Of a stretch of 64,000 bases of DNA, positions 37,408 through 46,622 are shown one piece after another. Position 1 is the stretch's first letter, and every line of letters begins with the position of its first letter. The position numbers and the translations under genes are program-made. Source of the stretch: Morganella morganii H1r (GTDB lineage Bacteria > Pseudomonadota > Gammaproteobacteria > Enterobacterales > Enterobacteriaceae). The stretch is from assembly GCF_000633515.1 (NCBI RefSeq), contig NZ_AYMP01000016.1:1-64000 (forward strand). The letters are read 5' to 3'. The notes under the pieces were generated by a model that saw only the letters and a list, made by a program, of their open reading frames with translations, searched no databases and was not told where the DNA came from.

Positions 37408-38133
37408 TCAGTTCTCCATCCGGTGATCGCCGCGCAGCAAGGCGGCGCGATCAAATTCCCGTTCAATCTTCCCGTTCGCCATAAATGCCGCCCGGTCTGA
37501 CATATGGGCCACCACATCCGCATCATGACTGACCAGCAGGTAGGTCATGCCGTGGGCGGTTTTCAGGTGGTTAAGCAGATTGAGAATTTCCGCCTGAACG
37601 GACATATCCAGTGCGGATGTCGGTTCATCGAGCAGCAGGATCTGCGGGCGCAGCATCAGGGCGCGGGCAATGGCAATACGCTGGCGCTGCCCGCCGGAGA
37701 GCTGATGCGGATAACGCTGTGCCACATCCGGCGGCAGCCCGACAGATACAATGGCCTCTGCCACCCGGCTGTCGATATCATTTTCACGGTGAATGCGTAA
37801 TGGTTCGGAAAGTGCCCGGTGAATGGTATGGAACGGATGCAGAGACGCATAAGGATCCTGGAAGACCATCTGCACATTGCGGCGCAAAGCTCCCTTATAC
37901 CGCTGGCCGGGGTGGATATGCTGTGTCAGCAGTTGCACACCGCCCAGCCATTCCCGCTGCAATCCGGCGATCACCCGCAAAATGGTGGATTTTCCGCAGC
38001 CGGACTCACCGATAAGACTGAACGTCTCTCCGGCATTGAGATGAAAACCGGCCTGACAAACCACCTGCCGCTGTCCGAAGCTGACGGAAAGGTTATTAAC
38101 CTCAATAATCGGTGCTGAATTATTTTCCGGCAT
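37408..38133 (-). CDS. ABC importer ATPase, second subunit (DppF/NikE type)
   Basis: A 241-residue ATP-binding subunit. Walker A GESGCGKST is at 42-50, the ABC signature LSGGQRQR is near 147-154, Walker B is LLLDEPTSALD, and the switch histidine is in LVSHDADV. It lacks the long C-terminal peptide-transporter tail of OppF, which fits the NikE/CntF type. Its start overlaps the end of the preceding ATPase gene by 14 bp, so translation is coupled. It is the last gene of the importer operon and pairs with the next ATPase as a heterodimer on the inner membrane. Confidence 0.85.
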   Translation of the reverse strand: MPENNSAPIIEVNNLSVSFGQRQVVCQAGFHLNAGETFSLIGESGCGKSTILRVIAGLQREWLGGVQLLTQHIHPGQRYKGALRRNVQMVFQDPYASLHPFHTIHRALSEPLRIHRENDIDSRVAEAIVSVGLPPDVAQRYPHQLSGGQRQRIAIARALMLRPQILLLDEPTSALDMSVQAEILNLLNHLKTAHGMTYLLVSHDADVVAHMSDRAAFMANGKIEREFDRAALLRGDHRMEN

Positions 38134-38968
38134 GATGTGTCTCCTGAGTCAGTAACGCCTGCAGGGCGGTGCGATCCAATACCGGCAAATCGGTGCCGTA
38201 CGTCTGTGCATCCGGGCGGCAGGTCCATAATGTGCGGGTATAAGGATGCGTTGCCTGCGGCAGTTGTGCGGCGGGCAGTTCATCCACCTGCTGACCCTGA
38301 TACATCACCATCACGCGCTGACAATGGGCCGCGACCAGTGGCAAATCATGACTTATCAGCAGCAGCCCCATCCGGCGTTCCTCACACTGGCTGACAATCA
38401 GCTCCAGAATCTGGTGGCGCAGCCGGGCATCCAGAGCGGAGGTCGGTTCGTCGGCAATTAAGACTGACGGGTTGTTGATCAGCGCAATCGCAATCATGGC
38501 GCGCTGTCCCATACCGCCGGAAAGCTGCCCCGGATAGCGGGAGAGCGCCTGTTCTGATAACCCGGCGGCACGGGCCATTTCAAAAACACGGTCGCGGCGA
38601 TCAGATTTGTTCAGTGTCTGATGGCTCAGCAGAGATTCCTCAATCTGCTGATACAGATTTCTGACCGGATTCAGTGCATAGCGCGGATCCTGCATGATCA
38701 TGGCAATGTCATTGCCGCGCAGTGCCGCCCACTGTTTTTCCCGCAGAGACAACAGGGACGTCTGACCGAATGTCAGCGTATCTGCGCTGACCATCCCCGG
38801 TTTGCGCACCAGCCCCATCAGCGCCCTGGCGGTCATGGATTTGCCGGAGCCGGATTCCCCGACCAGCGCCAGCCGCTCCTGTCCAAGGGTAAAGGAGACA
38901 TTTTTCACCACTTGTGCGCGGGGATAATCCACACACAAATTACGGACACAAATAAGCGGCTCAGTCAT
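38120..38968 (-). CDS. ABC importer ATPase, first subunit (DppD/NikD type)
   Basis: A 282-residue ATP-binding subunit. Walker A GESGSGKSMT lies near 38-47, the signature is LSGGMGQR, Walker B is LIADEPTSALD, and the H-loop is LISHDLP. The start is set at ATG 38968 (MTEPLICVRN), which overlaps the permease stop as ATGACTGA; an upstream in-frame extension of 20 residues is inside the permease gene and rejected. It has only a short C-terminal tail. With the other ATPase it powers the importer. Substrate depends on the binding protein. Confidence 0.85.
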   Translation of the reverse strand: MTEPLICVRNLCVDYPRAQVVKNVSFTLGQERLALVGESGSGKSMTARALMGLVRKPGMVSADTLTFGQTSLLSLREKQWAALRGNDIAMIMQDPRYALNPVRNLYQQIEESLLSHQTLNKSDRRDRVFEMARAAGLSEQALSRYPGQLSGGMGQRAMIAIALINNPSVLIADEPTSALDARLRHQILELIVSQCEERRMGLLLISHDLPLVAAHCQRVMVMYQGQQVDELPAAQLPQATHPYTRTLWTCRPDAQTYGTDLPVLDRTALQALLTQETHHAGK

Positions 38969-39785
38969 GTTGCGGCTCCATAATATCCCGTAAACCATCA
39001 CCCAGAAGATTGAATGCCATACCGGCAATCAGAATGGCTGCGCCGGGAACAGCAGCTATCCACCACTGGTCAAAAATAACCTGCATACCATCGGCAATCA
39101 TGGCACCCCATTCCGCCATCGGCGGCTGTGCGCCCAGCCCGAGGAAGCCCAGACCTGCTGCTGCCAGGATAATGGTGGCGAGATCCAGCGCCAGCCGGAC
39201 AATCGCTGACGGCAGACAGAGCGGCAGAATGTGCCCCCACAGCAGACGCAGACCACGGATCCCCAGCATTTCCGCGCTGGCCAGATAATCGCTGTTGCGC
39301 AGATGGCGGATTTCACTGCGTGCCTGGCGGGCATAGGCAGGCCAGGAGGTCAGGGCGAGTGCCAGCGCGCCGTTAATCAGCCCCGGGCCGAGAATGGCAA
39401 CAAAGGCAAACGCGAGGATCAGGCGCGGCATCGACATGACAATATCGGTAAAGCGCATCAGAATCGTTTCCACCCAGCGGCCGTAAAATCCGGCCAGAAT
39501 GCCGATTAATAACCCGGCAGGCAGGGTGATGGCGGCAACCAGCGCAACCAGACCAAACATCGGGCGGGTGCCGTAGATCAGGCGGGAGAGCACATCACGC
39601 CCGTAGCTGTCGGTTCCGAGCCAGTGTTGTGCATCCGGTGCCAGCAGGCGCTGTGCCGGGTTTTGCAATACCGGATCATAGGGAGCGAGCCACGGCGCAA
39701 ACAGGGCCACCAGCAGCAGAAATAAAATAATCAGGGTGCCCGTCAGCGCGGACGGAGATCGGCGGATTTTCGGTAGTAATGTCAT
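38961..39785 (-). CDS. ABC importer permease, DppC/NikC type
   Basis: A 274-residue inner-membrane permease with about six helices. The early APYDP and the GTDSYGRDVLSRLIYG motif (about 56-71) are marks of the DppC/OppC/NikC family, and the EAA loop that contacts the ATPase is visible as SAEMLGIRGLRLLWGHILP. Its ATG overlaps the stop of the partner permease (ATGA), and its own stop overlaps the ATPase start, so the genes are tightly coupled. Confidence 0.87.
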   Translation of the reverse strand: MTLLPKIRRSPSALTGTLIILFLLLVALFAPWLAPYDPVLQNPAQRLLAPDAQHWLGTDSYGRDVLSRLIYGTRPMFGLVALVAAITLPAGLLIGILAGFYGRWVETILMRFTDIVMSMPRLILAFAFVAILGPGLINGALALALTSWPAYARQARSEIRHLRNSDYLASAEMLGIRGLRLLWGHILPLCLPSAIVRLALDLATIILAAAGLGFLGLGAQPPMAEWGAMIADGMQVIFDQWWIAAVPGAAILIAGMAFNLLGDGLRDIMEPQHD

Positions 39786-40828
39786 GATTTCACCCGCGGA
39801 TCGGTTAAACGCACAATCATATCGGTCACGTTATTAATAAAGATAAAGCAGATACCGATCACCAGGGTTCCGCCCATCACAGCAGTGGTATCCCCGGCAA
39901 ACAAAGCGGCGGTCAGGTAACGGCCGATACCGGGCCAGGAAAAGACCGTTTCGGTCAGTACCGCACCTTCCAGCATTCCGGTGTAGGCCAGTGCTATAAC
40001 GGTGATCAGTGTTCCCCGGATATTCGGCAGCACATGGCGGAACAGCACCTGCATGTCGGTATTGCCTTTGGCGCGGGCCAGCGTGACATACTCTTTGTTC
40101 ATTTCACTCAGACAGGCGGCGCGTGTCAGCCGGGTGATCCCCGCCAGACAAAAATAAGCCAGCAGCGATACCGGCAGGATCAGGTGTGCCACCGCATTGG
40201 TAAATGCGCCGGGGTCATCTGCCAGCCAGGTGTCGATCAGCACAAAACCGGTTTTTGCCTCGACGGTATACTGATAGATATCATCCAGCCGCCCCGGACC
40301 GGGGCTCCACTGCAGCGTGGCGTAGAACAACAGCAGCATCAGCAGTCCCAGCCAGAAAACCGGTACCGAGTTGCCGAGGAGGGTCAGGGTGCGGATGATA
40401 AAATCAAACGGCGTACCGGCATAACGGGCGCATAACACGCCGCAGAGGATGCCGAGCGAAGCGCCGATCAGGAGTGAAAGTGTTGCCAGTTCGATGGTGG
40501 CGGGCAGGGTGGTCAGCACGCCGTCGAGCACGGGCTGTCCCATCGAGGAGGCCATGCCGAGATCGCCGTGCAGCAGGCGTTCCGCGTAATGCCAGAACTG
40601 AATATAGACGGGCTGATCCAGCCCCAGCTCCAGCCGTACCTGCTCATAGGTCTCATGGCTGGCGTGATCGCCGACAATCTGCAATACCCGGTCAACCGGG
40701 GAGAGAGCCGATAATGCAAAGGTGATCACCAGTAACCCGAGCAGTGTCAGTGCCAGAGTGAAAACGCCCTGAAGCGTCACACGCAGGGTATGGCGAAACA
40801 GGGTTCCGGCAGGGGAAATATCGGACAT
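39782..40828 (-). CDS. ABC importer permease, DppB/NikB type
   Basis: A 348-residue inner-membrane permease. The start is ATG 40828 (MSDISPAGTLFRHTL), with AGGAA 7 bp upstream. The DppB-type pattern is clear: SPVDRVLQIVG, LGLDQPVYIQFWHY, the large periplasmic loop, and an EAA loop YVTLARAKGNTDMQVLFRHV. The loop around 195-230 is longer than in DppB. It follows the binding-protein gene after 79 bp that contain a hairpin, which probably lowers its expression relative to the binding protein. Confidence 0.87.
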   Translation of the reverse strand: MSDISPAGTLFRHTLRVTLQGVFTLALTLLGLLVITFALSALSPVDRVLQIVGDHASHETYEQVRLELGLDQPVYIQFWHYAERLLHGDLGMASSMGQPVLDGVLTTLPATIELATLSLLIGASLGILCGVLCARYAGTPFDFIIRTLTLLGNSVPVFWLGLLMLLLFYATLQWSPGPGRLDDIYQYTVEAKTGFVLIDTWLADDPGAFTNAVAHLILPVSLLAYFCLAGITRLTRAACLSEMNKEYVTLARAKGNTDMQVLFRHVLPNIRGTLITVIALAYTGMLEGAVLTETVFSWPGIGRYLTAALFAGDTTAVMGGTLVIGICFIFINNVTDMIVRLTDPRVKS

Positions 40829-40861
40829 ACAGCAGTTCCTGAATAAAAACAAAACACACAA

Positions 40862-40886
40862 ACCCCGTCAGCAGTACTGACGGGGT
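40862..40886 (-). terminator. intra-operon hairpin after binding-protein gene
   Basis: Stem ACCCCGTCAG (40862-40871) and CTGACGGGGT (40877-40886), 5-nt loop, followed on the minus strand by TTTGTGTGTTTTG. It is probably a partial terminator or RNA-stabilising stem that sets the ratio of binding protein to permease. Confidence 0.7.
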
Positions 40887-40907
40887 GATAAACAGAAAAT
40901 CAGCAGG

Positions 40908-42476
40908 TTATTTGGTGACTCTGTCGTAATACACCATGTCTGCGTTCAGTCCCTGCTGATAGCCTTTCACGTTATCACGCAGTACCACCTGGTTTTGTCC
41001 CTGTGCCATAAAGACATACGGAGAACTGCGCTGTAACTCTTCCTGCATGGCGGTATACATCTGCGCACGTCTGGCTTTATCCGGCTCGGCCACGGCTTTC
41101 AGTGTGGTTTGTGATAACTGAGGAATATCCCAGCCGTTCAGCCACGCAACGGTGCTGCTCTTGCCGTCATTAAAGGCGAAGGCGCTGGCATTGGAATGGG
41201 CATCAAAATAGTCAGGGATCCAGAAACGGATGGCTGCCTGATGCTGGCGTGCCCGTACGCGGGAATAGACCTGACTGCCTGCCGCCGGCAACAATTCCAC
41301 TTTGATGCCGCCCTGAGCAAAACTGGCCTGAAGTGACTGGGCGATAGTGATATATGGTGGTTTGTTTTCCACATCGAGGGTGAAATGGGCATCTTTAATC
41401 CCGGCGTTTGCCAGAATCTCTCTGGCTTTGGCCGGATCAAATTTATACGGGTTATTTTCCAGTGCGCCCGGTAAACCGACCGGCAGGAAGCTCTGATGAA
41501 TAAAATACTGACCTTTCAGTAAATCGCGGGTAATGCCTTCATAATCGACCAGATAACGGGCCGCTTCCCACAATGCCGGGTTTTTCAGCAACGGATTAGC
41601 ACTGTTGCCGGTGTTGAATGCCATATAATCCTGCTCGGCGGACGGAATATTTTCCACCCGCACCCCGGCGCTGTTTTTCAGTGCCGCAGTCTGGTCAGCA
41701 CCCAGTTCACGGGCAATATCTGCATCGCCCTGCTGAATCAGCAGACGGCGGGAAGCCGGGTCCGGCACGTTTTTAATAATAATGGACGGAATTTTGGCCT
41801 CGCCGGTGGAGACATTCGGGTTGGCAGCCATCACAATTGCCTGGTTCGGCTGATAGACTTTCAGAGAATAAGCACCGCTGCCGGCAGAGTGCATTTTCAG
41901 CCAGGCATTACCGAAGTCATTATTTTTAATATTCGGTGTCACCAGTTTTTCATCCACCACCGAGGCTATCGGGGTAGATAACAGATTCAGTGCCACGTCC
42001 GGGCTGATATCTGCGCTCCATTTTATTTTCAGGGTGCGGTCGCCGGTTTTTTCAAACTGCTGCCCGATATTCTCTTTATTCCAGCCGAGAATATTGAGAA
42101 TAAACGCAGGCGATTTATTCATGACCACAGCACGCTGGTAAGAGAAAATAATATCTTCCGGGCGCACCGGGTTGCCGGAGGCAAATTTTGCATTCTCTTT
42201 AATCCGGACAGTCAGGGTTTTATTGGCAGCATCGGCCTGCCAGTCTTCCAGTAAAATTGCGTCAAGCTGTTCCGGATTATCACGGTTCGGCTGCACCAGA
42301 CGCTGATATAAGCTGGGAACAGTCTGGATACTGGACAGTTCATTACTTTCAGCCGGATCCAGGCTGACGATATCATCCAGGCTCTGGACAACAATGAGGG
42401 TATTCGGTGGTGTGGCGGCAAATGCGGAGACGGAAAAGAGCAGAGCCAGTGACGCTGCCGGATATATTTTTTTCAT
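40908..42476 (-). CDS. periplasmic solute-binding protein of Dpp/Nik/Opp family
   Basis: A 522-residue SBP family 5 protein. Signal peptide 1-20 (MKKIYPAASLALLFSVSAFA). SLDPAESNE (about 37-45), the later VRPEDIIFSYQRA, and SAGSGAYSLKVY are typical of the family. It is first in the operon with two permeases and two ATPases downstream. The ligand is not clear: SBP family 5 binds di-/oligopeptides, nickel chelates, opine-type metallophores or heme. The Arg and Asp of dipeptide binders are not evident to me, and no nickel or metallophore gene is nearby. Confidence 0.85.
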   Translation of the reverse strand: MKKIYPAASLALLFSVSAFAATPPNTLIVVQSLDDIVSLDPAESNELSSIQTVPSLYQRLVQPNRDNPEQLDAILLEDWQADAANKTLTVRIKENAKFASGNPVRPEDIIFSYQRAVVMNKSPAFILNILGWNKENIGQQFEKTGDRTLKIKWSADISPDVALNLLSTPIASVVDEKLVTPNIKNNDFGNAWLKMHSAGSGAYSLKVYQPNQAIVMAANPNVSTGEAKIPSIIIKNVPDPASRRLLIQQGDADIARELGADQTAALKNSAGVRVENIPSAEQDYMAFNTGNSANPLLKNPALWEAARYLVDYEGITRDLLKGQYFIHQSFLPVGLPGALENNPYKFDPAKAREILANAGIKDAHFTLDVENKPPYITIAQSLQASFAQGGIKVELLPAAGSQVYSRVRARQHQAAIRFWIPDYFDAHSNASAFAFNDGKSSTVAWLNGWDIPQLSQTTLKAVAEPDKARRAQMYTAMQEELQRSSPYVFMAQGQNQVVLRDNVKGYQQGLNADMVYYDRVTK

Positions 42477-43217
42477 ATATTTCCCCTGAAACGCGGTGTT
42501 ATTGATTTTTGTAATACTGACACGTTAAAAAAAACAGCGCTGTTTTGCAAAGTCTGTTACGTGCTTGTTTATAACTTTTGGTTATAGACAAAACTAATCA
42601 TAGTCTGAAATTGCTGACCGGGAGATTTCACCGGCAAAAAAAGCGGAAAAACAGCAGTAATATAACAACGGGTTATCAGCTCATAAAAAATCACACTAAA
42701 AATGGCGCTGTACGGGCGGATACGCTAACCCGTGTCGTTCAGTAATAAACGGGTATAACAGATAAAGGTGGTTAAATAAACAACAGAAACTATATTTACC
42801 GTCAATCCATTATTTTCAGTGCTCACCAGGTTGATATTTCAGTGAAATTTTTTGCTTTACTCTTTTTATTTACAGTTGTTTTTTAAGTGGTTGTTAATAT
42901 TTAATCAGTTAAAATTGTGATAGAGGCAGGGTTTTTATCTGGAAAAATTGCTTTTTGTTAATTAAATGTTTACTTTTTATCCCTGGCTGAGCAAAACAGC
43001 CGGATCATAAGCAGTCTTGGGTTAATGTTTTATTTCAGCGGCAGAACGGCACTGTTTGCAGATAAAAACAATCACTGCCCCGGAAAATGTACATCAGACC
43101 GGAAAACAGCACCGGAAAACAGGCGAAACCCGTCGCTGACGGCACTTATAAATAAAGCATTTGCGATTTTTTAATCACGTTGTTCATTTAACAGGTGTTA
43201 TTCAGAAGGGACGGAAG
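42477..43217. other. 741-bp divergent region between importer operon and oppA paralogue
   Basis: Long AT-rich noncoding region. Visible elements: TATAAC-N5-GTTATA (42570-42586), a LysR-type T-N11-A dyad about 95 bp upstream of the solute-binding-protein gene; a 13-bp odd palindrome ATTTCAGTGAAAT (42836-42848); and stretches of T and A. No gene of useful size was seen. Lrp, which controls opp in other enterics, would fit the AT-rich character but no site can be named. Confidence 0.45.
42570..42586. promoter_or_regulatory. LysR-type regulator dyad upstream of importer operon
   Basis: TATAACTTTTGGTTATA is a 6-bp perfect inverted repeat with a 5-bp spacer. It resembles T-N11-A boxes of LysR-type regulators. 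It is 94-110 bp upstream of the binding-protein start. Confidence 0.35.
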
Positions 43218-44849
43218 ATGAAAAAACACACTATGACTGTTTTCCTCACGCAGGCGCTGCTGCTGAGTGCATTCTCTTATTCCGCATGGGCGGCACAGGT
43301 TCCGCCGGGAACCAAACTGGCGGAAAAACAGGTTATTGTTATCAATAACGGTACTGAACCGGTATCACTTGATCCGCATAAAGTGGAAGGGGTGCCGGAA
43401 TCCAATATAATTCTTAATTTGCTGGAAGGGCTGGTCTCTACTGACAGTGATGGTCATATCGTGCCCGGGGTGGCGGAAAGCTGGTCGTCCCCGGATAACC
43501 GCATCTGGACATTCACACTGCGGCCGGATGCGAAGTGGAGTGACGGCTCGCCGGTGACCGCACAGGATTTTGTCTACAGCTGGCGGCGGCTGGCTGATCC
43601 GAAAACCGCATCACCGTACGGCAGCTACCTGCATTATGCCTATGTCGAAAATGTCGATGACATTATCAGCGGTAAAAAACCGCCGGAAAGCCTCGGTGTC
43701 AAAGCGATTGATGACAGAACTTTTCAGGTTCAGCTGACTCAGCCGGTGCCGTATTTTCCGGATATGCTGAGCCATACCGCACTGAAACCGGTACCGAAAG
43801 GGGCGATTGAACAGTTTGGTGATAAATGGACATCTGCCGGAAAATTTACCGGTAACGGCGCATATACACTTTCCGCATGGAATGTGAATGAACGGCTGGT
43901 GCTTAAACGCAACCCGGCATACTGGAACGATAAAGAAAGCGTGATTGAACAGGCAACATTTCTGCCGATCCAGTCAGAAACCAGTGATATTAACCGCTAC
44001 CGCGCCGGTGAAATTGATGTTACCAACAGTGCGGTTCCGCCGGTTTTATTTGCCAAACTGAAAAAAGATATACCGGCTCAGGTGCGGATCTCCCCGTATT
44101 TATGCACGTTCTATTATGAGATAAATAATACGGCGGCACCGTTTACTGACCCGAAAGTGCGCGAAGCCGTTAAACTGGGATTGGATCGCGATATTATTAC
44201 TCATAAAATCATGGGGCAGGGGCAAATTCCTGCGTTTGGTTTTACACCGCATTATATTAACGGCGGCCATTTTACCACACCGGACTGGGCATCCCTGACA
44301 CAGGAACAGCGCAATGAAAAAGGGCGCAAACTGCTGGAAGACGCCGGTTACAGTGAAAAAAATCCGCTGACCTTTGAATTGCTCTATAACACGTCCGATC
44401 AGAATAAACAGCAGGCAATTGCCGCCGCATCCATGTGGCAGAAAAATATCGGCGCGAAAGTGGTGCTGAAAAACCAGGAATGGAAAACATCCAATCAGAA
44501 CCGTCATGAAGGGAATTATCAGGTCGCCCGGGCGACCTGGTGCGCGGATTATAATGAGCCGTCCTCGTTTCTGAACATTTTTCTGTCAGACAGCAGTAAT
44601 AACACCAGTTTCTACCGAAATACCGCGTTTGACAGCGCAATGCAGCGCGCTTTACTGGCAACGGATGAAAAAACACGTCAATCCGCTTATCAGGAGGCAG
44701 AAACTCAGTTAGATCAGGACTCTGCATTAATTCCTGTTTATTATCGCGTGAGTGTCCGGCTGATAAAACCATCAGTCGGCGGTATCAGCGGCAATGACCC
44801 GCTTGATTATATGGATATTAAGCGCTTATATATGGTAGAAACACATTAA
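43218..44849 (+). CDS. oppA: oligopeptide-binding protein, OppA paralogue 1
   Basis: A 543-residue periplasmic oligopeptide-binding protein. The start is ATG 43218 (MKKHTMTVF) with AGAAGGG upstream; the signal peptide ends near SAWA-AQ (residue 27). The family core SLDPHKVEGVPESN, DFVYSWRRLADP, and NGAYTLSAWNVNERL, and the C-terminal ATWCADYNEPSSFLN, match enteric OppA over the full length. It precedes a second, closer OppA gene at 121 bp. It may add specificity to the same OppBCDF core. It lacks the CA-rich leader that precedes the second copy. Confidence 0.9.
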   Translation: MKKHTMTVFLTQALLLSAFSYSAWAAQVPPGTKLAEKQVIVINNGTEPVSLDPHKVEGVPESNIILNLLEGLVSTDSDGHIVPGVAESWSSPDNRIWTFTLRPDAKWSDGSPVTAQDFVYSWRRLADPKTASPYGSYLHYAYVENVDDIISGKKPPESLGVKAIDDRTFQVQLTQPVPYFPDMLSHTALKPVPKGAIEQFGDKWTSAGKFTGNGAYTLSAWNVNERLVLKRNPAYWNDKESVIEQATFLPIQSETSDINRYRAGEIDVTNSAVPPVLFAKLKKDIPAQVRISPYLCTFYYEINNTAAPFTDPKVREAVKLGLDRDIITHKIMGQGQIPAFGFTPHYINGGHFTTPDWASLTQEQRNEKGRKLLEDAGYSEKNPLTFELLYNTSDQNKQQAIAAASMWQKNIGAKVVLKNQEWKTSNQNRHEGNYQVARATWCADYNEPSSFLNIFLSDSSNNTSFYRNTAFDSAMQRALLATDEKTRQSAYQEAETQLDQDSALIPVYYRVSVRLIKPSVGGISGNDPLDYMDIKRLYMVETH

Positions 44850-44923
44850 TAATAAAAAATTTGCACTCACAGAGTGCGAAAAAAATGAAGGTGCGGCAGT
44901 TAAAACGAAAAGCACCTGATAAA

Positions 44924-44946
44924 AACGCAACAAACGCAAAACACAT
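44924..44946 (+). promoter_or_regulatory. CA-rich leader element upstream of second oppA
   Basis: A C/A-rich stretch with ACGCAACAAACGCAAAAC lies 25-47 bp before the second oppA start codon. It resembles the CA-rich targets that the sRNA GcvB pairs with in oppA and dppA leaders. A stem AGGTGC/GCACCT (44889-44894, 44912-44917) lies just upstream. Function is inferred. Confidence 0.45.
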
Positions 44947-44970
44947 TCGTCAATGGGGAGTTTATGTAAG

Positions 44971-46611
44971 ATGGTTAATTCAACGAAAAAAACACTGCTG
45001 GCACTCAGTGTGGTCGCAGCTATGGGGATGGGAATTGGTACACAGGCGTTTGCTGCGGATGTACCGGCCGGTGTTCAGCTGGCAGATAAGCAGGATTTAA
45101 TCCGCAATAACGGCTCTGAGCCGCAGTCACTGGATCCGCATAAAGTGGAAGGGGTGCCGGAAGCGAATATTATCCGTGACCTGATGGAAGGTATTACCCT
45201 GGAAGGGCCGGGTGGTGAAATTCTGCCGGGTTCAGCTATCTCCTGGGAAAATAAAGATTTTAAAGTCTGGACGTTTAAAATCCGCGAAGATGCAAAATGG
45301 TCTAACGGTGATCCGGTCACCGCGCAGGACTTCGTTTACAGCTGGCGCCGCCTGGCTGATCCGAATACCGCATCACCGTATGCCAGTTATCTCCAGTATG
45401 CTCACGTGGTAAATATTGATGATGTTATCGCCGGGAAGAAAAAACCGGAAGAGCTGGGTATCAAAGCGCTGGATGATAAAACCCTTGAACTGACTCTCTC
45501 TGAAGAAGTACCGTACATTCCGAAACTGCTGGCGCATAATTCCATGTCTCCGGTGCATCCGGCCACTGTTGAGAAGTTCGGTGATAAATGGACGCAGCCC
45601 GGCAATTATGTCAGTAACGGTGCATACACCCTGAAAGACTGGGTGGTTAACGAAAAAATCGAACTGACCCGCAACCCGAAATACTGGGATAACGAAAAAA
45701 CCGTTATCAATAATGTCCGTTTCCTGCCGATTTCTTCCGAAGTTACCGATGTTAACCGCTACCGCAGCGGTGAAATCGACATGACCTATAACAACCTGCC
45801 GATTGAATTGTTCCAGAAGCTGAAAAAAGAAATTCCGGACGAACTGCGCATTTCGCCGTATATGTGTACCTATTACTACGAAATCAATAACGAAAAAGCG
45901 CCGTTTGATAACCCGAAAGTCCGTGAAGCCCTGAAACTGAGCCTTGACCGCGACATTATGGTCAACAAAGTCAAAGCACAGGGTGATACCCCGGCATTTG
46001 GTTTCACACCACCGTTTGCGGATGGTATGTCAGCCAAAGAGCCTGAGTGGTTCGCGAATATGACGCAGGATCAGCGTAACGAAAAAGCACGCAAACTGCT
46101 GGAGGAAGCCGGGTTTAATAAAGATAATCCGCTGAAATTTAACCTGCTGTATAACACATCTGATCTGCATAAAAAAATGGCGATCGCGGCATCGTCTATC
46201 TGGAAGAAAAACCTCGGCGCGGAAGTCCAGCTGGTTAACCAGGAATGGAAAACCTTCCTCGATACCCGCCATCAGGGGACTTATGATGTTGCCCGTGCCG
46301 CATGGTGTGCGGATTATAACGAACCGTCTTCATTCCTGAATATGGTTCTTTCTTACAGCAGCACCAACACCCCGCATTATAAGAGTGCGGAGTTTGATAA
46401 GCTGATGAAGCAATCCCTTCAGGTGAAAACCGATGCGGAACGTGCGCAGATCTATCAGCAGGCGGAAGCTCAGCTGGATAAAGACTCTGCCATTGTGCCG
46501 GTCTATTACTATGTCAGTACCCGTTTAGTGAAACCGTATGTGGGTGGCTATACCGGAAAAGATCCGCTGGATCACTTCCACACCAAAAACTTATATATGA
46601 TTAAAAAATAA
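44971..46611 (+). CDS. oppA: oligopeptide-binding protein OppA
   Basis: A 546-residue periplasmic SBP family 5 protein, the canonical OppA. The start is ATG 44971 (MVNSTKKTLL) with GGGGAG 10 bp upstream; an in-frame ATG at 44953 is less likely. Signal peptide to about residue 28 (QAFA-ADVPAG). Most of the sequence is near-identical to E. coli OppA: SLDPHKVEGVPEAN, DFVYSWRRLADPNTASPYA, NLLYNTSDLHKKMAIAAS and CADYNEPSSFLN. OppA binds peptides of 2-5 residues regardless of side chain. Two hairpins separate it from oppB, as expected for high binding-protein expression. Confidence 0.95.
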   Translation: MVNSTKKTLLALSVVAAMGMGIGTQAFAADVPAGVQLADKQDLIRNNGSEPQSLDPHKVEGVPEANIIRDLMEGITLEGPGGEILPGSAISWENKDFKVWTFKIREDAKWSNGDPVTAQDFVYSWRRLADPNTASPYASYLQYAHVVNIDDVIAGKKKPEELGIKALDDKTLELTLSEEVPYIPKLLAHNSMSPVHPATVEKFGDKWTQPGNYVSNGAYTLKDWVVNEKIELTRNPKYWDNEKTVINNVRFLPISSEVTDVNRYRSGEIDMTYNNLPIELFQKLKKEIPDELRISPYMCTYYYEINNEKAPFDNPKVREALKLSLDRDIMVNKVKAQGDTPAFGFTPPFADGMSAKEPEWFANMTQDQRNEKARKLLEEAGFNKDNPLKFNLLYNTSDLHKKMAIAASSIWKKNLGAEVQLVNQEWKTFLDTRHQGTYDVARAAWCADYNEPSSFLNMVLSYSSTNTPHYKSAEFDKLMKQSLQVKTDAERAQIYQQAEAQLDKDSAIVPVYYYVSTRLVKPYVGGYTGKDPLDHFHTKNLYMIKK

Positions 46612-46622
46612 TACCGACGGTT

